Shown in pieces: positions 25,081 through 33,729 of a DNA stretch of 64,000 nt. Below the pieces are notes generated by a model that did no database searches, had not been told where the DNA came from, and worked only from the letters and a program-made list of their open reading frames with translations. Numbering within the stretch: position 1 is the first letter of the stretch; each line of letters opens with the position of its first letter. A program made the translations under genes and the position numbers. Source of the stretch: Arthrobacter sp. ZGTC131 (lineage in GTDB: Bacteria > Actinomycetota > Actinomycetes > Actinomycetales > Micrococcaceae); assembly GCF_002929275.1 (NCBI RefSeq), contig NZ_PJIK01000007.1, positions 1 to 64,000 of the forward strand. Reading direction: 5' to 3'.

Positions 25081-26370
25081 TCAGGTCGTGGTCGTAGCGT
25101 GGTCCTGTCGCTCAAGCAAGCGGGACAGGGCGTAGCCGATGAGAACGCCCCAGAATGCGGCATGGATGTTGAAGAGATCCAGGCCGGAGATCGTGACGAC
25201 GAAAGTCACCAGGGCTCCCAGCGTGAAGTTTGTGGCGAAGGCGGTAACGAAGGCCTGTTGGAGGGCACGCAGCATCGCGATTCCTCCCAGGGCCAGGACG
25301 AAAGCTTCGGGGGTGGCCAGCATGAGTCGGGTGAGGGTGGGGGCCAGCAAAGCGCAAAGCAGGGACAGAAGTCCGTAGACCACCGCGGCCGTGTAGTGGC
25401 GCTTTTTCTCTCCGGAGGCGGTAAGAAGGGCGTTGGTAGGTCCAGTGACGCAGGCGGAGACCGCGCCGAGTATGGCATTGAGCAGGGAGAAGACGCCGGA
25501 GCTTATCGCGAAGACATTGATCGGAGGCTGGTGTCCTGCGGCCCGGAGCACAGCCGCGCCTTGTCCGTTCTGTACCACCAGGACCGTGAGTGCCAGCGGG
25601 ATCACCAGTTCCAGTTGGGCGGCCCACGTGAACGCGGGGGCAGTGAACACGGGCAAGGCCAGGATCGGTCCGCCCTGGGACATCGCGAATCGGCCACTGA
25701 GCACGACGGCGACGACGCCTGCCACCAAAGTGCCGAGTACCGGAGGGAGGCGTTTGCCTAGGGAAGGCACTGCGGTGAGTACAAGGAACGCCACCACCAT
25801 GGGTGCCGCCACTGCGGGGTCGGCCCGCGTGGAGGAGACGATGTCCGTCCCGAACCGTAGGAACACGGCAGCAACCATTGCCATGACGATAGGCACGGGA
25901 ATCGCGGCCATGATCGGACGCACCACTCCGGAACAACCAAGTGCGAGAATCAGCACACCGGCGGAGAAGAACGCCCCTACCACTTCAGGAAACGACAGAT
26001 GCTGCAGCGACGGCCCCAACAGCACGGTCCCCGGGATGGACCATGCGAAGCCCAACGGCTGGCGATAGATCAGTGACATGACCAGGGTGGCCGCGCCGGC
26101 TGAGAGGAAAATGGCGAAGACCCACGACGCGAGCTGGGCCTCCGTCAGTCCGCCGAGCGAGCCGACGGTAAGAGTGACCGCTACCGGCCCGGATGCGGAG
26201 AAAGCCAGACCGACGACCCCATTCGAGGCGTAGTGTGGGCCGATGTCCCGCAGGATGTCCCGCATGCCAGCCGGACGGAGCATGGGCCGTTCGAAGCGTG
26301 GTTGGGTTCCATGGACCGGGCCGGGTCGTGGTCCGGTGGCCACCGACGCGGCCCTTTGGAAGCGGGGCAT
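25081..26370 (-). CDS. benE: BenE-family benzoate transporter
   Basis: I start at the ATG at 26370, which has AGGAGA just upstream. The 429-residue membrane protein shows about twelve hydrophobic helices and BenE landmarks: GVVGLAFSASGPVAVTLTVG, LGFAWSIPGTVLLGPSLQHL, and QGAAVLRAAGHQPPINVFAI in the nucleobase-transporter-like core. It imports benzoate by proton symport. It is the last gene of the catA-catB-catC-benE set on the minus strand. Together with the BenK-type permease at 37783-39177 it gives the cell two unrelated benzoate uptake systems, the same pairing as in Corynebacterium glutamicum and Acinetobacter. Confidence 0.92.
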   Translation of the reverse strand: MPRFQRAASVATGPRPGPVHGTQPRFERPMLRPAGMRDILRDIGPHYASNGVVGLAFSASGPVAVTLTVGSLGGLTEAQLASWVFAIFLSAGAATLVMSLIYRQPLGFAWSIPGTVLLGPSLQHLSFPEVVGAFFSAGVLILALGCSGVVRPIMAAIPVPIVMAMVAAVFLRFGTDIVSSTRADPAVAAPMVVAFLVLTAVPSLGKRLPPVLGTLVAGVVAVVLSGRFAMSQGGPILALPVFTAPAFTWAAQLELVIPLALTVLVVQNGQGAAVLRAAGHQPPINVFAISSGVFSLLNAILGAVSACVTGPTNALLTASGEKKRHYTAAVVYGLLSLLCALLAPTLTRLMLATPEAFVLALGGIAMLRALQQAFVTAFATNFTLGALVTFVVTISGLDLFNIHAAFWGVLIGYALSRLLERQDHATTTT

Positions 26371-26443
26371 GATGTCTCCTGAGCGATGTCGGAGGTGGGA
26401 TTCTGGTGACCACAAAGGCCGCCGCAGTGGATGTATGGATGCC

Positions 26444-26722
26444 TCAGCGGATGGAGTTGGGATGCTTGGCCAACGGTGTGACGGTGATTTTCATGAAGGG
26501 GTACATCGGGAAGCTGCTCAGGATCTGGTGCAGCTCGTCGTTGGATCCGACGTCGAACACCGAATAGTTCGCATATTCGCCGACCACTCGCCAGATGGAG
26601 GCAAGGCGGCCTTCCTGTTGCAGGGCCTGGGAATACTCCTTCTCCAACCCCTGCATGCGGGTGACGTCCTCAGTGGAGAGGTGCGCTGGGAATTGCACGT
26701 CCATGCGGGCCAAAAACAACAT
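26444..26722 (-). CDS. catC: Muconolactone delta-isomerase
   Basis: This 92-residue protein matches the whole CatC family: MLFLARMDVQFPAHLSTEDV at the start, then LEKEYSQALQQEGRLASIWR and a C-terminal LSSFPMYPFMKITVTPLAKH. It isomerises muconolactone to 3-oxoadipate enol-lactone in the catechol branch of the beta-ketoadipate pathway and normally forms a decamer. AAGGAG precedes its ATG, and it begins 21 bases after catB. The later enzymes (enol-lactone hydrolase, CoA-transferase, thiolase) are not in this block; only a thiolase relic at about 48 kb is seen. Confidence 0.95.
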   Translation of the reverse strand: MLFLARMDVQFPAHLSTEDVTRMQGLEKEYSQALQQEGRLASIWRVVGEYANYSVFDVGSNDELHQILSSFPMYPFMKITVTPLAKHPNSIR

Positions 26723-26743
26723 TTTTTCTCCTTGACGGTCGGG

Positions 26744-27844
26744 CTAGGACAGGCGGTAGGTCGCGAGTTTGTCCTCGTCGATCTCTGCTCCGACCCCCGG
26801 CAGATCGCGCACGGCGATCGTGCCGTCGATTATGCGAAGCGGATCGGACAGCAGGTCGTCGGCCATATCGAGGAAGTTCGACAGTTCCCCTGCCCGGCGG
26901 CTCGTGGCCTCGTGGGCGGCGCCGAAGGTGACGGTGGCCAGCGAGCCGATCTGGGTGTCGATCTGGTTGCCCATGGTCACATCCACGCCGAGCCCGGTGC
27001 ACAGCCCCAGTATCTCGGTGGCCTCGGTGAAGCCGGAACGGGCGGTCTTGATGCAGATGGCATTGCAGCCGCCGGAAAGCAGCTCCCGGGACGCGTCCCC
27101 GGCCGTGGGGACGGATTCATCGCCCACCACCGGTATTGGCGATTTGTCGACCAGCCGGCGGCGGCTCAGCGCTTCCTTGGCGTCACACGGTTCCTCGAGC
27201 ATGGTCAGCCCAAGTCCCTCAGTCCTCCGGAGCACCTCGAGGGCTTCGTTCGCGGTCCAGCCGCGGTTCGCGTCAAGGTATATCTCCACGTCTTCGCCCA
27301 GTCCCTCGCGCAGCACGTGGCAGGCCTCCACGTCAAGTGAGAGCGGCCGCCGGCCCACTTTCAGCTTGAAGGTGGTGATGCCGTATTGCTCGCCGAAACG
27401 CAGGGCCTCGTCGAGGAGTTCCTGCGCCGGCCGGAAGCCGAGCATGTGGCTGACCCGCATTCGGTCGGTAAACCCACCCAGTAGCTTGTGCACCGGAGTT
27501 CGGAGCGTTTTGCCGATCGCGTCCCACACCGCGATGTCTACGGCGCCCTTGGCCACCTGGTTGTGAATGGTCCGGCGCATTACTGCATGGATCTGCTCCC
27601 GGTCCATAATCTCGAGGCCGATCAGCTGTGGGGCGAAGGTCCTCTCGATGATCGTCCCGATGGACTCTTGTGTCTCGCCGTAGGTATAAGGACGGGGAGG
27701 GGCGTCTGCAACTCCTACGACGCCGTCGTCCGTGTACACACGCACAAGAACGTGGTCAGCGTTTGCCACCTCGCCGCTGGCGAACTTCAGGGGGTGTGTG
27801 TACGGGATAGAGTACGGGATCACTTCGATCCGCTCGATCTTCAA
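26744..27844 (-). CDS. catB: Muconate cycloisomerase
   Basis: The frame is open to 27931, but the natural start is TTG at 27844 (GAAAGG upstream), giving MKIERIEVIPYSIPYTHPLK as in CatB proteins. The product is 366 residues of the enolase superfamily: the K-x-K catalytic motif in TFKLKVGRRP, metal ligands in EIYLDANRGW, LEEPCDAKE and VVGDESVPT, and the second catalytic Lys in AICIKTARSG. It converts cis,cis-muconate to muconolactone. It lies between catA and catC; a hairpin in the catA-catB gap may modulate read-through. Confidence 0.93.
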   Translation of the reverse strand: MKIERIEVIPYSIPYTHPLKFASGEVANADHVLVRVYTDDGVVGVADAPPRPYTYGETQESIGTIIERTFAPQLIGLEIMDREQIHAVMRRTIHNQVAKGAVDIAVWDAIGKTLRTPVHKLLGGFTDRMRVSHMLGFRPAQELLDEALRFGEQYGITTFKLKVGRRPLSLDVEACHVLREGLGEDVEIYLDANRGWTANEALEVLRRTEGLGLTMLEEPCDAKEALSRRRLVDKSPIPVVGDESVPTAGDASRELLSGGCNAICIKTARSGFTEATEILGLCTGLGVDVTMGNQIDTQIGSLATVTFGAAHEATSRRAGELSNFLDMADDLLSDPLRIIDGTIAVRDLPGVGAEIDEDKLATYRLS

Positions 27845-27896
27845 CGGCTCGGTTCCTTTCGGTAGTGCCAGGCAGTCCAGTAGTGCTGGGAAGAAC

Positions 27897-27927
27897 GGTG
27901 CCCCAGGGCTCATTTCCCTGGGGCACC
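27897..27927 (-). terminator. Hairpin between catA and catB
   Basis: GGTGCCCCAGGG and CCCTGGGGCACC form a perfect 12-bp stem with a 7-base loop in the 126-base catA-catB gap. No U-tract follows on the minus strand, so partial termination or mRNA processing is as likely as full termination. Confidence 0.65.
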
Positions 27928-27970
27928 TCATTGGACGGAAGCTATGAACCCGGCCACGTCACGGGAGTTC

Positions 27971-28855
27971 CTACTTGGACTGTCCCACTTTGGCGAGGAC
28001 GTAGTCATATGAGGCTTCTTCGCCGGCAGCGCCGTCTGTACGCGGTGTGGTGTTGAGCATCAGCTCCGGCTTGACAGCCGAAGCAATGTCGTCCGCATTG
28101 TGCGGGTCACCGGGGAAGTAAAGCTGCTGGGTTACAGACTGATAGCCGGGCGCTGAGACCTTGATGTGAATATGGGCCGGGCGCCAGGCATGCCAGCCCG
28201 CAGCACTGATCAGCTGCCCACAGGCCCCGTCAGTGGGAATCTGGTAGGGAGCCGGGCGCATGGTGTGAAGGACGAATTGTCCGTTGCTGTCGGCCTGCAC
28301 GTTGGCGCGGAACAGCCAGTCCGGCAGGCCCGGGGCGTACTGGGAGTAGAAGCCCGCCGCGTCCGCATGCCAAATCTCAAGCTGTGCACCCTGGATCGGG
28401 TTGCCGTCGGTGTCGGTGAACCGGCCGCTGAACTGCAGCGGAACACCAGCTTCGTCATCACGCATCTCAAGCGTGGCGGGGGAATCCAGCACAGGCGAGT
28501 TCGGGACGTAATAGGGTCCCTCGATGGTCCCTTTCGTACCTGGCCGGTCCTGGGAGTTGACATCCTCCACGGTGTGCTCAAGCCACACGTCGAGGAATAG
28601 CGGCCACTCGCCATCGTTGCCCACCTTGATCAGCCAGGCTTTCAGGGCGTTGTACTCCTCGTAGGTGACTTCGTGTTCGACGACGATGTCGTTAGCGGCT
28701 TTGATGAGGGCGCCGGCGAGCAAGCTAACGCGCTCCTTGGGAACCCCCGTTCCTGCGAGCTTGCCCGAAGCGGCGAAGCGCTCGGTCGCCTTCGAACCGG
28801 CCTCCACAGCGGTACCCTCATTTTCCTGGCGGGTGTCCAACTGATTCTCAGTCAT
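27971..28855 (-). CDS. catA: Catechol 1,2-dioxygenase
   Basis: A 294-residue intradiol dioxygenase, taken from the ATG at 28855 with GGAG upstream. The N-terminal helical dimerisation region (SLLAGALIKAANDIVVEHEV) precedes the catalytic beta core. The non-haem Fe(III) ligands are visible: Tyr in EGPYYVPNSP, Tyr in RPAPYQIPTDG and the two His of WRPAHIHIKVSAPG. It cleaves catechol to cis,cis-muconate. It is the first gene of the minus-strand cat unit and diverges from benA across a 340-base control region. Confidence 0.96.
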   Translation of the reverse strand: MTENQLDTRQENEGTAVEAGSKATERFAASGKLAGTGVPKERVSLLAGALIKAANDIVVEHEVTYEEYNALKAWLIKVGNDGEWPLFLDVWLEHTVEDVNSQDRPGTKGTIEGPYYVPNSPVLDSPATLEMRDDEAGVPLQFSGRFTDTDGNPIQGAQLEIWHADAAGFYSQYAPGLPDWLFRANVQADSNGQFVLHTMRPAPYQIPTDGACGQLISAAGWHAWRPAHIHIKVSAPGYQSVTQQLYFPGDPHNADDIASAVKPELMLNTTPRTDGAAGEEASYDYVLAKVGQSK

Positions 28856-29194
28856 AGTGATCTCCACACTCCTAGATGCATCGGGAACGGATATGAGCCC
28901 GTCCCCCGAAACGCGCCGGCCGCAGGCCGTGCACCCACAGGTTCGCCGGCTTCACGTGACGTCCATCTCATGCTAGTCAGCCGATAAGGACGAAACAATG
29001 ACTGATATTGCCGTGATTATGTCTTCAAACATACATAAAAACACCCTTGGTCCGTACTAGGGTTTTGCCTGATGTGAGCGTGGTCACCTTGCAGCAAACT
29101 TGGTGGGACACATTCATTCCGCCCGAGGGGTTGAAAACGGGGCCGCACAGTCGCTGCCCGCCCACCCTCACCCTCTCCAAAGAAGGAGCACACC
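28856..29194. promoter_or_regulatory. Divergent catA/benA control region with a CRP/GlxR-like site
   Basis: No gene lies here. TGTGA-GCGTGG-TCACC at 29073-29088 fits TGTGA-N6-TCACA with one mismatch, about 107 bases upstream of benA. Binding sites for the LAL regulator BenR or the LysR protein are expected here but I could not define them. Confidence 0.45.
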
Positions 29195-30577
29195 ATGACC
29201 GAGAATCTGACACGTGTCCGTGAAGTCCTGGCAGACGCCGTCGTCGACGATCGGGAGAACGGCGTCATCCGGGCGAAGCGTGAAATCTTCACCGACCAGG
29301 AAATCTTTGAATTGGAGATGAAGCACATCTTCGAGGGCAACTGGGTTTACTTGGCCCATGAATCTCAGATTCCCAACGTGGGGGACTACTTCACCACGTA
29401 CATCGGCCGTACTCCCGTTGTCCTTACCCGGGACAAGGACGAGAAGATCAACTGCATTGTCAACGCCTGCTCCCATCGTGGCGCCATGCTGTGTAGGCGC
29501 AAGACGGACAACAGGACTACTTTCACATGTCCTTTCCACGGCTGGACATTCAAGAACTCCGGAGAGCTCCTTAAGGTCAAGGACTCCCGGAATGCCGGAT
29601 ACCCCGAGACCTTCAACAAGGAAGGCTCACACGACCTCACCAAGGTAGCCCGCTTCGACTCCTACCGGGGCTTCCTGTTCGGCTCATTGAACGCTGACGT
29701 CCTCCCGCTGGAGGAACACCTGGGCGATGCCACCAAGGTCATCGATTCGATTGTGGACCAGTCCCCGGACGGACTCGAAGTCCTGCGGGGGGCTTCCACC
29801 TACACCTATGACGGCAATTGGAAGGTCCAGGCGGAAAACGGCGCCGACGGCTACCACGTCACTGCCGTGCACTGGAACTACGCCGCGACGACTGCCCGCC
29901 GCACCGCCGGTGATTCCGCCAACAAGACCAAGGCCATGGACGCCGGCAAGTGGGGCAAGGTTAAAGGCGGCTTCTATTCCTACGATCACGGGCACCTGCT
30001 GCTGTGGCAGGAGTGGACCAACCCCGAGGACCGTCCCTTGTGGGACCGACGCGACGAGCTTGTCGAAAAGTACGGCGAAGAGATGGCAAACTTCATGATC
30101 AACATCTCACGCAACCTGTGCCTGTACCCGAACGTGTACATCATGGACCAGTTCTCCTCGCAGATCCGTCACTTCCGTCCCATCTCAGCGGACCAGACCG
30201 AGGTGACGATCTACTGCATCGCGCCAAAGGGTGAATCCCAGGAAAACCGCTCAAAGCGCATCCGCCAGTACGAGGACTTCTTCAACGCCACAGGCATGGC
30301 CACGCCGGACGACCTCGAGGAGTTCCGGTCCTGCAATAAGACCTACTGGGCCACGTCCGCGCCGTGGAACGACATGACGCGGGGCTCCACTCACGAGATT
30401 GCCGGTCCTGACGAGCAGGCCACAGCGCTGGGCATGACGCGGGTAATCGCCTCGGGAGTGCGCACCGAAGACGAGGGGCTCTACCCGATCCAGCACGGGT
30501 ACTGGAAGGAAGTCATGGACAAAGCCCTCGCGGAGGCGGAACCCGTTGCCCAGGAATCCGTTCCGGTCACGGCCTAA
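29195..30577 (+). CDS. benA: Benzoate 1,2-dioxygenase large (alpha) subunit
   Basis: The 460-residue protein is preceded by AAGGAG. It has the Rieske [2Fe-2S] motif (CSHRGAMLC ... [10 protein letters not shown], residues about 92-115). The mononuclear iron site is [16 protein letters not shown], with the two His ligands and the Asp that bridges electron flow. The C-terminal catalytic domain follows. It is the hydroxylating component that turns benzoate into cis-1,2-dihydroxycyclohexa-3,5-diene-1-carboxylate. It is first in benA-benB-benC-benD-benR and is divergent from catA. Confidence 0.97.
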   Translation: MTENLTRVREVLADAVVDDRENGVIRAKREIFTDQEIFELEMKHIFEGNWVYLAHESQIPNVGDYFTTYIGRTPVVLTRDKDEKINCIVNACSHRGAMLCRRKTDNRTTFTCPFHGWTFKNSGELLKVKDSRNAGYPETFNKEGSHDLTKVARFDSYRGFLFGSLNADVLPLEEHLGDATKVIDSIVDQSPDGLEVLRGASTYTYDGNWKVQAENGADGYHVTAVHWNYAATTARRTAGDSANKTKAMDAGKWGKVKGGFYSYDHGHLLLWQEWTNPEDRPLWDRRDELVEKYGEEMANFMINISRNLCLYPNVYIMDQFSSQIRHFRPISADQTEVTIYCIAPKGESQENRSKRIRQYEDFFNATGMATPDDLEEFRSCNKTYWATSAPWNDMTRGSTHEIAGPDEQATALGMTRVIASGVRTEDEGLYPIQHGYWKEVMDKALAEAEPVAQESVPVTA

Positions 30578-30612
30578 TCGAGATCCGATCCCCACAGAGA
30601 GTGCTGAAACCA

Positions 30613-31149
30613 ATGGCCAACCTGATTAACTCCGTGACTGCGCTCAAGAGCGCCGATGAAATCGCAACCCTCGAGACTGTTCGCGCCTTCCTTTACCGCG
30701 AAGCCCGGCTACTGGACGACCGCCAGTTCGACGAGTGGCTCCAGTGCTACCACCCGGACTCCGAGTACTGGATGCCGGCGTGGGATGTCGACGACCGGCT
30801 CACGGTGGACCCCCAGAACGAGATCTCGCTCATCTATTACGACAACCGTGGTGGCATCGAGGACCGGGTCTTCCGGATCAAGACGGACCGCTCGTCCGCT
30901 ACCTCCCTCCCTGAGCCGCGCACCGGGCACAACATCACGGATGTTGAAGTCCTGGAGCACGACGGCGGCCAGGTCAAGGTCCGCTTCAACTGGTTCACCC
31001 TGTACTTCCGGTACAACACCACCGACACCTATTTCGGCACGAGCTTCTACACGATCGACCTCTCCGGGGAGCAGCCGGTGATCCTGAAAAAGAAGGTTGT
31101 ACTGAAGAACGACTACATCCACCACGTGGTGGACGTCTACATGGTCTGA
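30613..31149 (+). CDS. benB: Benzoate 1,2-dioxygenase small (beta) subunit
   Basis: The ATG at 30613 gives a 178-residue protein; a GTG four codons earlier is possible. The sequence (TVRAFLYREARLLDDRQFDE, WLQCYHPDSEYWMPAWDVDD, MV at the C-terminus) matches the cystatin-like fold beta subunits that complete the alpha3-beta3 hexamer and have a structural role. It starts 35 bases after benA. A 171-base gap with a strong hairpin and tandem repeat separates it from benC, unusual for ben operons where the genes are tightly packed. Confidence 0.95.
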   Translation: MANLINSVTALKSADEIATLETVRAFLYREARLLDDRQFDEWLQCYHPDSEYWMPAWDVDDRLTVDPQNEISLIYYDNRGGIEDRVFRIKTDRSSATSLPEPRTGHNITDVEVLEHDGGQVKVRFNWFTLYFRYNTTDTYFGTSFYTIDLSGEQPVILKKKVVLKNDYIHHVVDVYMV

Positions 31150-31162
31150 CGGCATCCCGGCA

Positions 31163-31244
31163 CCTGTACGGCGCGGCAGCAGCCGCGCCGTACAGGATCG
31201 GCCCGCCGCGTCAGCAGCTGCGCCGTACAGGATCGGCCCGCCGC
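31163..31244 (+). repeat. Intercistronic hairpin with tandemly duplicated arm (benB-benC gap)
   Basis: CCTGTACGGCGCGGC (31163-31177) pairs perfectly with GCCGCGCCGTACAGG (31182-31196) across 4 bases. The 35-base unit 31175-31209 is repeated almost exactly at 31210-31244, providing a second copy of the 3' arm. Alternative pairings, hence mRNA processing or attenuation between benB and benC, are possible. Confidence 0.8.
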
Positions 31245-31320
31245 CACATCTGCTCGCAAGAGAATAACCGCACTAACTTTCCGGGGGTTGCGAGGACGCG
31301 ACCCCCAACCAGGAGGAATC

Positions 31321-32895
31321 ATGGGCCATCAGGTAGCCCTCAGTTTCGAAGATGGCGTCACCAAAGTCATCAAAGTCGGCGACTACGAGACCGTCATGGA
31401 CGCCGCGTACAAGGCGCGCATCAACATCCCCTCAGACTGTCGGGATGGCGCCTGCGGCACGTGCAAGGCGTTTTGCGACTCCGGCTCTTTCGACCCAGGC
31501 GACTATATCGACGACGCAATGACCGAAGAGGAGCTTGAGAAGGGCTACCTCCTCACCTGCCAGGCCGTTCCGGAATCGGACCTCGCCATCCAGATCCCGG
31601 CAACCTCCGAATCCGCGAAAACCTCAGCCGTCACTTTCACTTCCACGCTGAAGGAACTCGACAAGCACTCGGAGTCCACCATCTCCTTCGCTCTGGAAGT
31701 GCAGAACCGGGAAGCCCTGGCTTTCCTGCCCGGCCAGTACGTCAACATCAAGGTCCCGGGCACCGACGCGGAGCGCTCATACTCGTTCAGCAACGGCCCC
31801 GAAGGGATGGACGCGTCCTTCATGGTGCGCATAACGCCGCAGGGCGCGATGTCCGAGTACCTGCGTGACCGCGCGGCAGTAGGGGACACCATTGAATTCA
31901 CCGGCCCTTACGGTTCCTTCTTCCTTCGCGAGCCCAAGCGCCCCCTGCTCCTGCTGGCAGGCGGCACCGGCCTTGCCCCGCTCCTGTCAATTCTGGAGAA
32001 ATTGTCCGAGAACCCACCGGCCACGCCGGTCCATCTGATTTATGGCGTCTCCCGTGAAGCCGACATCGTGGGACTCGACTGGCTGCGCACCTACGAAGCT
32101 AAGTTGCCGACCTTCACCTGGGACTACATCGCCTCAGAGCCAGGGACTTCCGCACCGCATACGGGCTACGTCACGCAGATCATCCAGCAGTCTCACCTCA
32201 ACGATGGCGACGTCGATATCTACCTTTGCGGACCGCCGCCCATGGTCAATGCCGTCTCCAAGTGGCTGGACACCGAGGACATCCAGCCAGCCAACTTCTA
32301 TTTCGAGCGTTTCGCCCCCAAGGAGACCACCGGCGGGGACGCCGAGACGGGTGCGCCGGCCCCCGTGGAGAAGCTGGAGACGGCAGGAGACATCATCAGC
32401 CGCGTGGAAGCCATTTCGTCCTTGGAGACCGGCCGGCTCGAGTTCAGGAAGGAGGACAGTTTCGCCCACCTGGACGCGCGCATGGGCCTTGAACTTGCCG
32501 TGACCGAGCTGATGTTGGACCGCCTTAGCAAGGAGCAGTTGCACCAGTTCCGTCGCCTTGCCGAAGCGACCACCCGTGCGGTGGACGCTGGAAGGGTCCT
32601 TGACCCGGAAGAGTATGTCAGGACCAATGAAGAGTTCCACGAGTACCTGTTCATGATCTCCGACAATCCCATGCTGCTGGAGTCCTACCGTCGGCTCGAC
32701 GTCCACGCCCAAATGGCAGCCACTTTTGCAGAGGGCACGCATATCTTTGAGCGGGTCGCCCAGGACCACCTGGATGTCGTGGACGCGTTTGAGCGCGGCG
32801 ACAAGGAGCGGGCCCGGGAAGTCATCATGGCTCACGCCCGCGATGCAAAGGGCACCATGGCCGAAGCGATCAACGCCACGGACAAGGGTTTCTGA
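31321..32895 (+). CDS. benC: Benzoate dioxygenase reductase with C-terminal FCD-like extension
   Basis: AGGAGG precedes the ATG at 31321. The N-terminal plant-type ferredoxin domain has the cluster Cys pattern DCRDGACGTCKAFC ... LLTCQA. An FAD domain follows (QNREALAFLPGQYVNIKVPG, RSYSFSNG), then an NADH domain (LLLLAGGTGLAPLLSIL, YLCGPPPMVNAV). Together they pass electrons from NADH to BenA. BenC of Proteobacteria ends near 340 residues; this one has 524. After FERFAPKE (about residue 330) and a linker, residues about 388-515 read like the ligand-binding FCD domain of GntR regulators: RMGLELAVTELMLDRLSKEQ, RTNEEFHEYLFMISDNPMLL, VAQDHLDVVDAFERGDKERA and AREVIMAHAR. The reductase call is firm; the extension's function (a sensor of benzoate or muconate, or a purely structural part) is unknown. 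Confidence 0.95.
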   Translation: MGHQVALSFEDGVTKVIKVGDYETVMDAAYKARINIPSDCRDGACGTCKAFCDSGSFDPGDYIDDAMTEEELEKGYLLTCQAVPESDLAIQIPATSESAKTSAVTFTSTLKELDKHSESTISFALEVQNREALAFLPGQYVNIKVPGTDAERSYSFSNGPEGMDASFMVRITPQGAMSEYLRDRAAVGDTIEFTGPYGSFFLREPKRPLLLLAGGTGLAPLLSILEKLSENPPATPVHLIYGVSREADIVGLDWLRTYEAKLPTFTWDYIASEPGTSAPHTGYVTQIIQQSHLNDGDVDIYLCGPPPMVNAVSKWLDTEDIQPANFYFERFAPKETTGGDAETGAPAPVEKLETAGDIISRVEAISSLETGRLEFRKEDSFAHLDARMGLELAVTELMLDRLSKEQLHQFRRLAEATTRAVDAGRVLDPEEYVRTNEEFHEYLFMISDNPMLLESYRRLDVHAQMAATFAEGTHIFERVAQDHLDVVDAFERGDKERAREVIMAHARDAKGTMAEAINATDKGF

Positions 32896-32897
32896 GG

Positions 32898-33722
32898 GTG
32901 GCGGCGTACTCAGGACAGTTCATCACGCCCGGCCGCTTCGCCGGCAAAGTGGCAGTGGTCACCGGCGCGGCCCAGGGAATCGGGCAGAAGGTCGCGGAGA
33001 GGATCGGGGCCGAAGGAGGCTCGGTGGTCCTGGTTGACCGCGCCGACATTGTGCAGGACGTTGCCAAGGGTATCCAGGAAGCCGCCCAGGAGTCTGGCTG
33101 CGGCGGGTCAGCCAGCTCCGTCACGGCGGACCTGGAAAGCTTCACCGGAGCAGAACAGGCAGTGAACGCGGCCTTGGCCCTCCACGGCAGGGTTGACGTG
33201 CTCATCAATAACGTGGGAGGAACAATTTGGGCCCGCCCCTTCGAAGAATACGACGAGGAGAAGATTGAGCGGGAGATCCGCCGTTCGTTGTTCCCCACCC
33301 TGTGGTCCTGCCGCGCCGTCCTCCCGGCGATGCTCGCACAGGACTCGGGCACCATCGTCAACGTCTCCTCAGTGGCCACCCGCGGAATGCACCGCGTCCC
33401 CTACGCCGCAGCGAAGGGCGGTGTCAACGCCCTCACCCAGTCCCTGGCCATGGAGGTTGCCGGGCGCGGCATCCGCGTGGTTGCTACCGCCCCCGGAGGC
33501 ACGGAAGCCCCGCCACGAAAGGTCAAGCGCGGACCGGAAGCCGAGTCAACCACCGAAAAGGCGTGGTACCAGACCATTGTGGACCAGACCGTTGAATCAT
33601 CCTTTTTGAAGCGGTACGGCACACTGGACGAACAGGCAGCGCCCATCGTATTCCTCGCCTCCGACGAAGCATCCTATGTCACTGGCAGCATCCTTCCGGT
33701 GGCAGGCGGAGACCTGGGCTGA
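32898..33722 (+). CDS. benD: Benzoate diol (1,6-dihydroxycyclohexadiene carboxylate) dehydrogenase
   Basis: GTG start 2 bases after the benC stop. This 274-residue short-chain dehydrogenase has the cofactor motif VTGAAQGIGQ, the NNVGG strand, catalytic Ser in NVSSVATRG and YAAAKGG with the Tyr-x3-Lys pair, and a C-terminal SYVTGSILPVAGGDLG. It oxidises and decarboxylates the dihydrodiol to catechol with NAD+. It is fourth in the ben operon; its stop is 7 bases before the benR GTG start, so the regulator is likely co-transcribed. Confidence 0.95.
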   Translation: MAAYSGQFITPGRFAGKVAVVTGAAQGIGQKVAERIGAEGGSVVLVDRADIVQDVAKGIQEAAQESGCGGSASSVTADLESFTGAEQAVNAALALHGRVDVLINNVGGTIWARPFEEYDEEKIEREIRRSLFPTLWSCRAVLPAMLAQDSGTIVNVSSVATRGMHRVPYAAAKGGVNALTQSLAMEVAGRGIRVVATAPGGTEAPPRKVKRGPEAESTTEKAWYQTIVDQTVESSFLKRYGTLDEQAAPIVFLASDEASYVTGSILPVAGGDLG

Positions 33723-33729
33723 ACCCGCT

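Noticed and set aside
24976-25761. 261-residue plus-strand frame
   Set aside because: Antisense to benE; Gly/Asp/Gln-rich composition and no start signal.
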